Made by a program: the position numbers and the translations under genes | The notes under the pieces: model-generated | What the model saw: the letters and a program-made list of their open reading frames with translations, nothing else | The model's database searches: none | What the model was told of the DNA's origin: nothing | Shown here: piece after piece, positions 27,689 through 34,511 of the stretch | Layout: each line of letters opens with the position of its first letter | Numbering within the stretch: the first letter of the stretch is position 1 | Assembly: GCA_038227045.1 (NCBI GenBank) | Contig: JBBRQD010000057.1 | Location: 1 to 34,511 of the forward strand | DNA length: 34,511 nt | DNA from: JANXLS01 sp038227045 | GTDB lineage: Bacteria; Planctomycetota; SZUA-567; H5-PLA8 | Reading direction: 5' to 3'

Positions 27689-29422
27689 ATGCCGAAAATC
27701 AACGCGCTCGCATTATGTCTGCTGAGTTCCCTCTGGGCTCTCGCGGCCTCGTCCGCCGAACCTACGCTGATTTTCCATCACGGAAAAATCGTGACGGTCG
27801 ACGATGCGTTCTCGATTCAGCAAGCCATCGCCATAGAAGATGGGCGAATCGTCAAGGTCGGCGTCAACGAAAGCATTCTTAAACTCGCCGGAGCCGCAAC
27901 GAAGAGCATCGATCTTGGCGGCAAAATGATGCTGCCGGGATTGATGGATTCGCACTCCCATGCGTCGGCGGCGTGCATGACCGAATTCGATCATCCCGTC
28001 CCCGATATGGAATGCATCGCCGACGTGCTGGCGTACATCAAGTCGCGCGCGCAAGTCGTGAAGGAAGGCGGCTGGATTGTCGTTCAACAGGTCTTCATCA
28101 CGCGACTGCGCGAAATGCGCTATCCCTCGCGCGCGGAACTCGACGAAGCCGCGCCGAAAAATCCGGTGCTCTATCGCACCGGCCCGGACGCGTCGCTGAA
28201 CACGCTGGCGATGAAGCTCAGTAATATCGACAAGGATTTTGTCGTCAAGGACGGCGGCGCGGGCTTTGTGGAAAAAGATCCGGCTTCCGGCGAGCCGACC
28301 GGCATTCTGCGCAATTTGTTGCGGTTCGTAAAAAACGAATCGCCGCAGAAGCCGCCCACTCAGGATGAGCACGTTCGCCGTCTCGTTGAAATGGTGCGCG
28401 ACTACAATTCGGTGGGCATTACCGGAATTGGCGAACGCGACGCGAATCTCGACGCGGTCGAATGCTACAAGAAGATTCGCAACGCCGGGAATCTTTCGGC
28501 GCGCGTGGCCATTTCATTCGACATTCGAAACTTCGGGCCGCTCGACGATATTCTCACCAGCATCCGCAGCGTCGCGGAGGATCCGCTCTTCAAGCAGAAG
28601 GACTCGCATCTGCGCATCGTCGGGATCAAGACGTATCTTGACGGCGGAATGCTCACGGGTAGCTCGTACATGCTGAAGCCCTGGGGCGTCAGCAAACTGT
28701 ACGGCATCGCCGATCCCGCGTACCGGGGAACGCTGTACCTTCCGCCTGAGCGACTACTGCCGATGGTTCGCACCGCCACCGAATGCGGCCTGCAATTCAC
28801 CGCCCATTCGGTCGGCGACGGCGCGGTGCAGGCACTGCTCGACGCCTATGAGGAAATCGGCAAGGAGCGGCCCATTCGGGCGCTGCGCCCGTGCGTGACG
28901 CACTCGAATTTCATGAGTAAAGAATCCGTGGCGCAAGCGGCGAAACTCGGCGTCGTCCTCGACATACAGCCCGTCTGGCTGTACCTCGACACGCGCGCGC
29001 TGATGAACCAATTCGGCTACGAACGCTTGCGCTATTTCCAGCCATTGCACAGCATTTTCGAAGCCGGGGTCATCGCGGGCGGCGGCTCGGATCACATGCA
29101 GAAGCTGGGCTCGTTTCGCGCAATCAATCCCTACAATCCGTTCCTGGGAATGCAAACGGCCATCACGCGAATGGCGAAGTGGCACGACGGCGCGCTGCAC
29201 CCCGAAGAAGCACTCACGCGCGAGCAGGCGATCCGCTTTTACACGCGCAACAATGCGTACATTTTATTCTGCGACGATGTCACAGGCTCGCTCGAAGCTG
29301 GAAAGCGCGCGGATCTGATCGTGCTGGATACGGATTTGTTGACGTGCCCCGCGGCGGAAATTTCAAAGACGAATGTGTTGGAGACTTATCTGGACGGGAA
29401 GCGGGTTTACGAGAGAAAATGA
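27689..29422 (+). CDS. Exported metal-dependent amidohydrolase (YtcJ/Amidohydro_3)
   Basis: A 577-residue enzyme of the amidohydrolase superfamily. The signal peptide is MPKINALALCLLSSLWALAA, cleaved at SSA-E, so it acts outside the cytoplasm. The small composite beta domain spans about 25-80 and 535-577, and the TIM barrel lies between. Metal-site residues are visible: His89 and His91 in LMDSHSHA, Lys314 in GIKTYLDGG (carboxylated Lys in relatives), His373 in TAHSVGDGAV, His405 in VTHSNF and Asp468 in GGSDHM. YtcJ-like members hydrolyse N-substituted or amide bonds of unknown natural substrates; specificity cannot be read here. The gene has its own start region after a terminator and ends 16 nt before the convergent esterase gene. 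Confidence 0.92.
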   Translation: MPKINALALCLLSSLWALAASSAEPTLIFHHGKIVTVDDAFSIQQAIAIEDGRIVKVGVNESILKLAGAATKSIDLGGKMMLPGLMDSHSHASAACMTEFDHPVPDMECIADVLAYIKSRAQVVKEGGWIVVQQVFITRLREMRYPSRAELDEAAPKNPVLYRTGPDASLNTLAMKLSNIDKDFVVKDGGAGFVEKDPASGEPTGILRNLLRFVKNESPQKPPTQDEHVRRLVEMVRDYNSVGITGIGERDANLDAVECYKKIRNAGNLSARVAISFDIRNFGPLDDILTSIRSVAEDPLFKQKDSHLRIVGIKTYLDGGMLTGSSYMLKPWGVSKLYGIADPAYRGTLYLPPERLLPMVRTATECGLQFTAHSVGDGAVQALLDAYEEIGKERPIRALRPCVTHSNFMSKESVAQAAKLGVVLDIQPVWLYLDTRALMNQFGYERLRYFQPLHSIFEAGVIAGGGSDHMQKLGSFRAINPYNPFLGMQTAITRMAKWHDGALHPEEALTREQAIRFYTRNNAYILFCDDVTGSLEAGKRADLIVLDTDLLTCPAAEISKTNVLETYLDGKRVYERK

Positions 29423-29438
29423 AATACAAGCGCGGGAT

Positions 29439-31316
29439 TTAGTCGTCGTCAGTTGTGAAAAAATATGCGGCAGTTGCGAAGAAAATCGCTGAAATCAACA
29501 GGCAAACCTGGGCGTAGGGAAAACGAATGGGTGTCGGGGCTTTGAGTTCCGATTGAGCGGCCTTCGGTGCTTCGCTTCCGCTAGGTGCTGGGACAACGGG
29601 CTTGGCGGCGTTTTCAACCACAGGTTGCGCGGGAGGGATGTTCGGTGCGATGGCGATGGGTGGTTTCGCCACTACCGCCGGCGGAATTTTAGGCGCGATG
29701 ACGGGGCTTTGTGACACGGGTGTAACTGGAGCGACGACAACTGCCGGGGCCGGCGCGGGTTTCGGAGCTTCGGTCGGCTTGACTAGAGCGGGTTCGGGCT
29801 TTGGCGCGACGACCACCACGGCGGCGGGCTTGGGAACTTCCACGGGCCTGACGGGAGGGGCCGGTGGCGTTACCGGCTTTGCGGGTTCAGGCGGCGCGGG
29901 TTTGGCGACCGCGACGGCTTGCACCGGCGGAGCGACTTTGGCGGGTTCAACGATATCGCGCTCCGTTCCGTGTCCCGCTTTGCGCCGCCACTTCAGCATC
30001 CATTGGTAGAATTCCCATTTGGGATAATAGAAGCTCCACGCGCCGTGGCCGCATTTTGGCACGAGCATCAGTTGCGGCTTTATCACGTTGTTCTTCAATG
30101 CCACAAACATCTCGTTCGCGCCCTTGGCAAAATCGCCGTCATCCCCGCCGGCGATGATCCAGACGGCCAGATCTTTCAAGCGTTCCGTGGCCACTTCGGG
30201 CATGACCGCGCGCGGGTCCGACGGGACGATTGCGGCGAATCGGTCGGGCGCTTCGAGCGCCACGTGCCACGTGCCGGCACCGCCGAGACTCAAACCGGTC
30301 ATGTAGACGCGCTCTTTGTCGACTACGTCACCGTATTGCTTTAGGATTTCATCGAGCAGCGCGACGGTGCCCTTCGTAATGTGGCGCTGACTCCATACCC
30401 AATCGGGTGCGCATTGCGGACCAATCAGCAGAAATGGAAATTTGTCGCGCAGATTCTTATCGCCGCGGACGTGGCCGTGCGGGCCGTTGCCGTAGACGCC
30501 TTCCAGATCGGTGCCGCGTTCGCCTGCTCCGTGCAAAAACAAAAGCGTGGGCGATTTCGTCTTGCCGAAATCGAGCGGCACATACAGCAGAAATGGGAAG
30601 TCGAAGGATGCAAGGCCGCCGCCGATTTTCGCCATGCATTTGTGAAATCCAGGCGTGCGGGGCAGGGCACCTTGAATTGCCACGGTGACCGGAGGCGGCG
30701 GTGTCGGAATTAAGGCGGGAATGAGCCTCGCGCCGGGGATCGGGCGCTCCATTTTGCCGTCGGGCAATTGCCAGCCGACGGCGAGATTGTCGCCGCCGGT
30801 GCCCTCTTTTTGAAGCGACTCGATGTAATAGTTTCGTCCAGCCGTGAGCGCGACAGGTTTGGATTTCTGCTCGGGCACGGTGTCCCACTGGCGGGGCGGG
30901 CACCATGCGGATACCTGGCAGATCTTGATTTTGTCTTTGGGATTGTCGGTCGGGCTCAGCCACAACTCGCCGGCGTCGTCGCTGGCGATCCAGAAAGTAT
31001 AGTTCCCTGTCTGGGGCGCTTGGATGTATCCACGGACGGCGGTGCCGTATTTGTCGTCCGAATCAGTCGGAATTTCGAATAAATCGAGCAACATACTGTC
31101 GGTCGGTTTGTTCGGAAAAGCAGGGTTCTTGGCGAGATCTTCGACACTGGTGCCTTCAATGCCTCTGAAATATTCACAGAGAATCGATCCGGATTTGCCG
31201 GGGGGTGAAACGGGACCGCTCGGACGCTTCAACTCGCCAGCGAATGCGGCGCTTGATAACGCACATACCAGGAGTGTAAAGCGGACCGGCATCGGTTTTA
31301 GGGTTCTGGTGAGCAT
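29439..31316 (-). CDS. PA14-esterase with Pro-rich stalk and C-terminal anchor
   Basis: 625 residues. A signal peptide ends near SAAFAGE (about 27; Met9 is an alternative start). A PA14-like carbohydrate-binding beta-barrel spans about 45-205 (YGTAVRGYIQAPQTGNYTFW, SDDAGELWLSP, GGDNLAVGWQLPDG). An alpha/beta hydrolase of the PHB-depolymerase/feruloyl-esterase type follows at about 240-445 (LLYVPLDFG, LLFLHGAGERG oxyanion region, nucleophile Ser343 in TGLSLGGAG, likely Asp392 in GGDDGD, His424 in CGHGAW). Residues of about 455-595 are a Pro/Ala/Val/Lys-rich, disordered stalk. A single helix (602-620) ends with TTDDD. This suggests a surface-displayed esterase tethered at its C-terminus, likely cleaving ester bonds on polysaccharide. 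Confidence 0.9.
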   Translation of the reverse strand: MLTRTLKPMPVRFTLLVCALSSAAFAGELKRPSGPVSPPGKSGSILCEYFRGIEGTSVEDLAKNPAFPNKPTDSMLLDLFEIPTDSDDKYGTAVRGYIQAPQTGNYTFWIASDDAGELWLSPTDNPKDKIKICQVSAWCPPRQWDTVPEQKSKPVALTAGRNYYIESLQKEGTGGDNLAVGWQLPDGKMERPIPGARLIPALIPTPPPPVTVAIQGALPRTPGFHKCMAKIGGGLASFDFPFLLYVPLDFGKTKSPTLLFLHGAGERGTDLEGVYGNGPHGHVRGDKNLRDKFPFLLIGPQCAPDWVWSQRHITKGTVALLDEILKQYGDVVDKERVYMTGLSLGGAGTWHVALEAPDRFAAIVPSDPRAVMPEVATERLKDLAVWIIAGGDDGDFAKGANEMFVALKNNVIKPQLMLVPKCGHGAWSFYYPKWEFYQWMLKWRRKAGHGTERDIVEPAKVAPPVQAVAVAKPAPPEPAKPVTPPAPPVRPVEVPKPAAVVVVAPKPEPALVKPTEAPKPAPAPAVVVAPVTPVSQSPVIAPKIPPAVVAKPPIAIAPNIPPAQPVVENAAKPVVPAPSGSEAPKAAQSELKAPTPIRFPYAQVCLLISAIFFATAAYFFTTDDD

Positions 31317-31335
31317 TTTCTAATAGGTTAAATTA

Positions 31336-31623
31336 ATGAAGGGGGTGGGAATCGAACCCACGACCAACGGCTTAAAAGGCCAATCCCCGCATTCTCCGCC
31401 CACGTCCGCTAAAGCCCCAAGTCTATACGCCTACGCCGCTTCGATAGCAAGTGCCCAACCGCCCACATCCGCAGAAAAGTGCCCAATTCCGCCCGAGGAT
31501 GGACTACAATTGGACTACGGAACGAAGTTGCCGCCCGATCTCGCCGCTCTTGTCAAACGTTGGGCCGAGCTCCCCGAAAACATCCGCGGGGCGATTTTGG
31601 CGTTGGGTGCAATCAAGCCCTGA
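31336..31623 (+). pseudogene. Possible C-terminal remnant of a phage-type integrase
   Basis: A 95-codon frame whose first residues (MKGVGIEPTTNGLKGQSPHS) are the plus-strand reading of the antisense tRNA-Lys fragment. Peptides of this form end many tRNA-targeting tyrosine integrases. The C-terminus (GTKLPPDLAALVKRWAELPE and then IRGAILALGA) has the Trp/Leu-Pro-Ile-Leu-Ala pattern I associate with planctomycete integrase tails. The catalytic core (Arg-His-Arg-Tyr) is absent: upstream sequence is the start region of the esterase gene and an in-frame stop lies 10 nt before the ATG. It is best read as a left-behind tail, not an expressed gene. Confidence 0.4.
31337..31383 (-). other. tRNA-Lys(TTT) 3' fragment, likely attachment site
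   Basis: On the minus strand the anticodon loop CTTTTAA (plus 31372-31378), the variable loop TTGGTC, the T stem-loop GTGGG-TTCGATT-CCCAC (plus 31345-31361) and a 7-nt acceptor 3' strand are all present, as in a tRNA-Lys. The 5' half is missing: sequence upstream has no D-arm and no strand pairing with the acceptor. No CCA is encoded. A 3' tRNA segment of this type is the usual att site left by an integrase. Confidence 0.7.
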
Positions 31624-31894
31624 CGGTGTTCTGTTGCGCTCCGTTGCGTTGTGGGCGCGTCATCTGCGGCAGTTGGAATTAGGCCAACGACGCGAGAAAA
31701 CGCGCTCAGGCGCAACGCAAAGGCGTCCAAGCGCCACAGCCAGTGGCCCGGCGCCTCGACTGGATGCATTTACAATCGTGGCAAAGTCGCTATCTCGCCA
31801 AATTGACGGGTTCAAGGCACTCAATTCAGTGCTGACGGCCGCATTCAACCAATCGATCGAATCCAGCCACCCGCCCATAAGGCCAGGACCGACT

Positions 31895-34330
31895 CTATTT
31901 CCGCCCCTTTCCACTCACCGCCCCGCTTTTGTTGCTCTTCACCTCGTAGTCAATCATGGGATTGTTAAAGTAACGGACACCATCCAGTACGATCACCACG
32001 GAGAACGCCAAGCTCGGGTTGCTCTTTGTTTTGCTAAAGCCGAGTTCGGACAGTGGCGCGAACAGGTCCTGCTTGTTTAACTTGAAAGTAAAAGCACTCG
32101 CGCCGCTCTTCGGTTTTCCATGCAGGATGAACGCTCTGTCAGATGAAGCACCTTTTGACGTTAGCGTGTATGTTTTGTCCAATCCACCGATCAAAACTCT
32201 TACGCTCTTTCCAGTCGGATTAAAGTCAATCGGAATGGGAATTCGCCCGGCGATGGTCAGACTATCACTAGACGATTTGAGAAAATTAAAAGCAAGAGCT
32301 ATCTTTATGGCCGAAAACGCGCCCGCGGGAGGTTGATCGTTAACGACGAGGTTAATGCTCTGCATATCGCTAGCCTGCCCATCCGAGACGACAACTGTGA
32401 CGATGTACACGCCCGCCGCTGTGTATATTTTCGTCACAGACGCTCCAGTGCCGGTCGAGCCGTCTCCAAAGTCCCACGTGAAATTAAGCGCGTCGCTGTC
32501 TGCATCTGTGGCGCTGGACGTGAACGTGATGGCTACACCGGTCATTGCCGGATTGGCCAAGGCCGTGGGCGGCGATGTGAATGCCGGCGGATGATTTGTT
32601 CCGCTGGCTTGCGTGACAACCAGTTTAAGTGTTTGAGATGCGCTTCCGGCGGCGTTGGTGACGGTCAAGACAATATTGAACACGCCCGTCGCTGTCGGTA
32701 TTCCAGAAATCACTGCGCCAGACAATATCAGGCCAGCCGGCAGTCCTGTTGCTTGAAACATCATCGGCGTGCTGCCATCGGCTGTGATCGTATAACCAAA
32801 CGCCACGCCTTGCGCGCCCGAGCCGGTCAATGCGCTGGTGATCGCCGGCCCGACCATTTGAAATACCGTCAGCGTGCCGTTGGAAAATACCACCGAGTAG
32901 TTACCCGCCTTGTTATCTGGATCGATCAATGTTGGAACAATGGCATAAAACCCAACGGGACTATTGGCTATGGCATTTGAGTTATAGACCGCCAGAATGT
33001 TGTCACCATTCAAGACACCCGAAAGGACGCCGCTAAAAACAGGGTTTGCAGCGCCGTACGGCCGCGTAGCATTAAAGGCAGCGACTGACAATGGAGCGGT
33101 TGTTACGCTCAAGATGCCATTGTTCGATGTTACGGCATAGTTGCTGAGCTTGTTGTTGGGATCGACGAGCGTCGGGACAATTGGATAAGTGCTGACGGGA
33201 CTCACGACGGTGGCGCTGGTCGCAAAGGTGGCCGTGATGTTATCTCCATTCTGGATGCCCGTGATTGTGCCGTTGAGCGCTGGATTGGCAGCACCATATG
33301 TGCGGCTTGCATTTGTCCCCGTGACGGTCAGCGAAGCAGTGGTAACGGTCAGCGTACCATTGTTGGTAGTTAATATATAATTTACCAGCTTGTTGCCTGG
33401 ATCGATCAGTGTCGGAACGATATTATAAGGACCAACTGCACTTGTAACTGTGGCGCTGGTCGCGTAGGTAGCCGTGATGTTATCGCCGTATTGAATGCCC
33501 ACGATGGAACCGTTAAACGTGGGGTTGGCTACACCATAGGCGCGGCTGAAATTGTTGCCGGTGACGGACAAGGCAACTTTGTTGATGGCAAGTTGCTTGG
33601 AATTATCAGTGCTGCCTGCAAACGCGCCCCCTCCACTGTACGTTGCAGCAATCGTGTAATTGCCGGCAGCAGTGTTGGCAGGAATCGGATATATGACATT
33701 GGCATTACCGTTTGCAACGGTTGTCGATGTCACAGCCATGCCCACGTTCGTCACTCCGCTCAGCAATTGAAAAGTGACCGTTCCAGCATTTACAGTCAGG
33801 TTCGAGTTGACAGTTGCACTTAAAGCCACGGTGGTTGCCCCGTAACCAATACCTGCCGGGGCATTTACGGCCAGTGTGGAGCTGGAAACGTCAAGTCCAA
33901 ATGTCGCAGTGAAATCACCGCCTATAACTCCGTTACCGGATGGGAAGCCTCCATTCTGGCCGGGGTACTCGCCATCAAGAATCATTCCATTTTGGTCCTT
34001 GACGATACCTGACAGGCCGCTCAACGCCTGTACTTCCGCAACGGAGATAATATGGGTAAAAACACGCAGATCGTCAATTTTGCCCGAAAAATAGGTAGCG
34101 GGATTACTGTACACATCAGCGCCGATAATCATCTGGCCGCCATTTGAGACATTAGCGATTCCCGGCCCGTTGCCGCCAAAATCCAGAACACCGTCCACAT
34201 ATCCTTTAATATTCGCTCCGGTACGGAGGACTGCGACATGATGCCACGTCCCGTCGCTGACTGTTTTAGTGCCAACTATACTGTAGTAATTAGTGCCGTT
34301 ACCATCCTGGTCGACTTCAATATTCAACAC
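31895..34330 (-). CDS. 5'-truncated LamG/MBG/PKD surface protein
   Basis: 811 codons. The only in-frame start is a GTG at 34330, and a TGA closes the frame at 34384-34382. The visible sequence enters in mid LamG domain (FWTVRAQASGVLNIEVD, DGTWHHVAVLRTGANIKGYVDGVLDFG; to about residue 105), so the signal peptide and first half of the LamG domain are missing. A bacterial Ig-like (BIg3) domain follows (150-250), then three MBG repeats of exactly 80 residues (from about 252 to 493, each with R-x-YGxANP, NGDNI and VPTLxDPxNK), a putative Ig domain (494-573), a PKD domain (581-665, WDFGDGS) and an unknown C-terminal region. It is a modular extracellular adhesive or binding protein, probably now a pseudogene or cut by an insertion. 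Confidence 0.8.
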   Translation of the reverse strand: MLNIEVDQDGNGTNYYSIVGTKTVSDGTWHHVAVLRTGANIKGYVDGVLDFGGNGPGIANVSNGGQMIIGADVYSNPATYFSGKIDDLRVFTHIISVAEVQALSGLSGIVKDQNGMILDGEYPGQNGGFPSGNGVIGGDFTATFGLDVSSSTLAVNAPAGIGYGATTVALSATVNSNLTVNAGTVTFQLLSGVTNVGMAVTSTTVANGNANVIYPIPANTAAGNYTIAATYSGGGAFAGSTDNSKQLAINKVALSVTGNNFSRAYGVANPTFNGSIVGIQYGDNITATYATSATVTSAVGPYNIVPTLIDPGNKLVNYILTTNNGTLTVTTASLTVTGTNASRTYGAANPALNGTITGIQNGDNITATFATSATVVSPVSTYPIVPTLVDPNNKLSNYAVTSNNGILSVTTAPLSVAAFNATRPYGAANPVFSGVLSGVLNGDNILAVYNSNAIANSPVGFYAIVPTLIDPDNKAGNYSVVFSNGTLTVFQMVGPAITSALTGSGAQGVAFGYTITADGSTPMMFQATGLPAGLILSGAVISGIPTATGVFNIVLTVTNAAGSASQTLKLVVTQASGTNHPPAFTSPPTALANPAMTGVAITFTSSATDADSDALNFTWDFGDGSTGTGASVTKIYTAAGVYIVTVVVSDGQASDMQSINLVVNDQPPAGAFSAIKIALAFNFLKSSSDSLTIAGRIPIPIDFNPTGKSVRVLIGGLDKTYTLTSKGASSDRAFILHGKPKSGASAFTFKLNKQDLFAPLSELGFSKTKSNPSLAFSVVIVLDGVRYFNNPMIDYEVKSNKSGAVSGKGRK
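32852..33577 (-). repeat. Three MBG-domain repeats, 240-nt period
   Basis: Within the surface protein, residues 252-493 are three MBG domains spaced by exactly 80 codons (Tyr265, Tyr345 and Tyr425 align in YGxANP). The first two are more similar to each other than to the third. Such tandem domains in surface proteins can expand or shrink by recombination. Confidence 0.85.
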
Positions 34331-34482
34331 TCCCGATGCCTGCGCCCTTACTGTCCAAAAAGCTGAATGAAAGAGATATTGTCAAAAGTTGTGGATGAGC
34401 GAAATTGAAAAGTGCGGCATATCCTTGGTGATCGAATCAAGATTACCAACCGGCCCACAGCGGGCCAGAAAGGATACGCCAC

Positions 34483-34511
34483 ATGAGTCAGGTTACGAAT
34501 GTTGTGCCGTT
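34483..34511 (+). CDS. 5' end of a truncated rightward gene, function unknown
   Basis: The ATG at 34483 has AGAAAGGA 8 nt upstream and opens the frame MSQVTNVVP to the window edge. It is divergent from the truncated surface gene. The 9 residues are too few to identify; a transposase of an element that cut the surface gene is one possibility. The interval 34331-34482 holds no other feature I can support. Confidence 0.4.

Larger units (their letters stand above)
31317..31894. other. Gene-poor scar with tRNA and integrase-tail remnants
   Basis: A 578-nt stretch between two minus-strand genes. It holds the tRNA-Lys fragment (31337-31383), an ORF resembling an integrase tail (31336-31623), and two direct repeats: AAGTGCCCAA at 31449-31458 and 31477-31486, and TGGACTAC at 31500-31507 and 31511-31518. 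From 31624 to 31894 I see no gene or clear structure. These marks are those of a former integration site. Confidence 0.55.

Noticed and set aside
29602..30009. Gly/Thr-rich plus-strand frame opposite the esterase stalk
   Set aside because: It is the antisense of a Pro/Ala/Val-rich coding repeat and is explained by that composition.
31337..31383. Complete tRNA-Lys gene
   Set aside because: Only the 3' half fits: no D-arm, no 5' acceptor strand and no CCA can be found next to it.
31451..32080. 209-codon plus-strand frame running into the surface-protein gene
   Set aside because: It overlaps the 3' end of a recognisable minus-strand gene and shows no protein family pattern.

Overview
The window reads as chromosome of a planctomycete (Planctomycetota) or close relative. 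Three genes belong to the DUF1501 and PSCyt1/DUF1549/DUF1553 families, which are strongly expanded in that phylum. Other signs are many secreted proteins of unknown function, a cell-surface LamG/MBG/PKD protein, few tight operons, high GC, and intergenic spacers filled with palindromic or short-period repeats. No genus can be named from the sequence alone.

Layout. 1-135 holds the start of a leftward gene cut by the window edge. 136-3487 (minus) carries a Tat-exported DUF1501 protein, a secreted beta-helix protein and gatC. 3644-8216 (plus) carries an O-antigen-ligase-like membrane protein, a YjbQ-family protein, hisD and hisC. 8266-13504 (plus) is the typical pair of a DUF1549/DUF1553 cytochrome-like protein and a DUF1501 protein, here separated by an unrelated A/T-richer orphan gene. 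13588-18166 (plus) has an anchored unknown protein and an oligopeptide ABC importer core (binding protein and two permeases, no ATPases). 18111-20031 (minus) has a DUF2252 protein and a small exported CxxC protein. 20469-29422 (plus) holds a secreted unknown protein, a DUF1015 protein, a beta-propeller-like secreted protein, a large membrane protein, a YpdA-like flavoprotein and an exported amidohydrolase. 29439-31316 (minus) is a secreted PA14-esterase with a Pro-rich stalk and C-terminal membrane helix. 31317-31894 is a gene-poor scar with a tRNA-Lys 3' fragment and an integrase-tail-like ORF. 31895-34330 (minus) is a 5'-truncated surface protein with three 80-residue MBG repeats. A plus-strand gene start with a good ribosome binding site lies at the right edge, so a mobile element may have cut that surface gene.

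How the genes work together. hisD and hisC are two histidine-biosynthesis steps side by side. The OppABC-like genes form one importer core that must borrow ATPases from elsewhere. Most other genes are single transcription units.

The most unusual content is the repeats: three copies of one REP-like palindrome (one of them encodes the last six residues and stop of HisD), a perfect 28-bp inverted repeat, a degenerate 24-bp inverted repeat, two decamer-period arrays, and a canonical G-quadruplex motif just upstream of a DUF1501 gene. I found no defence system, CRISPR array, rRNA or complete tRNA, and nothing I would call a clearly new multi-gene system.
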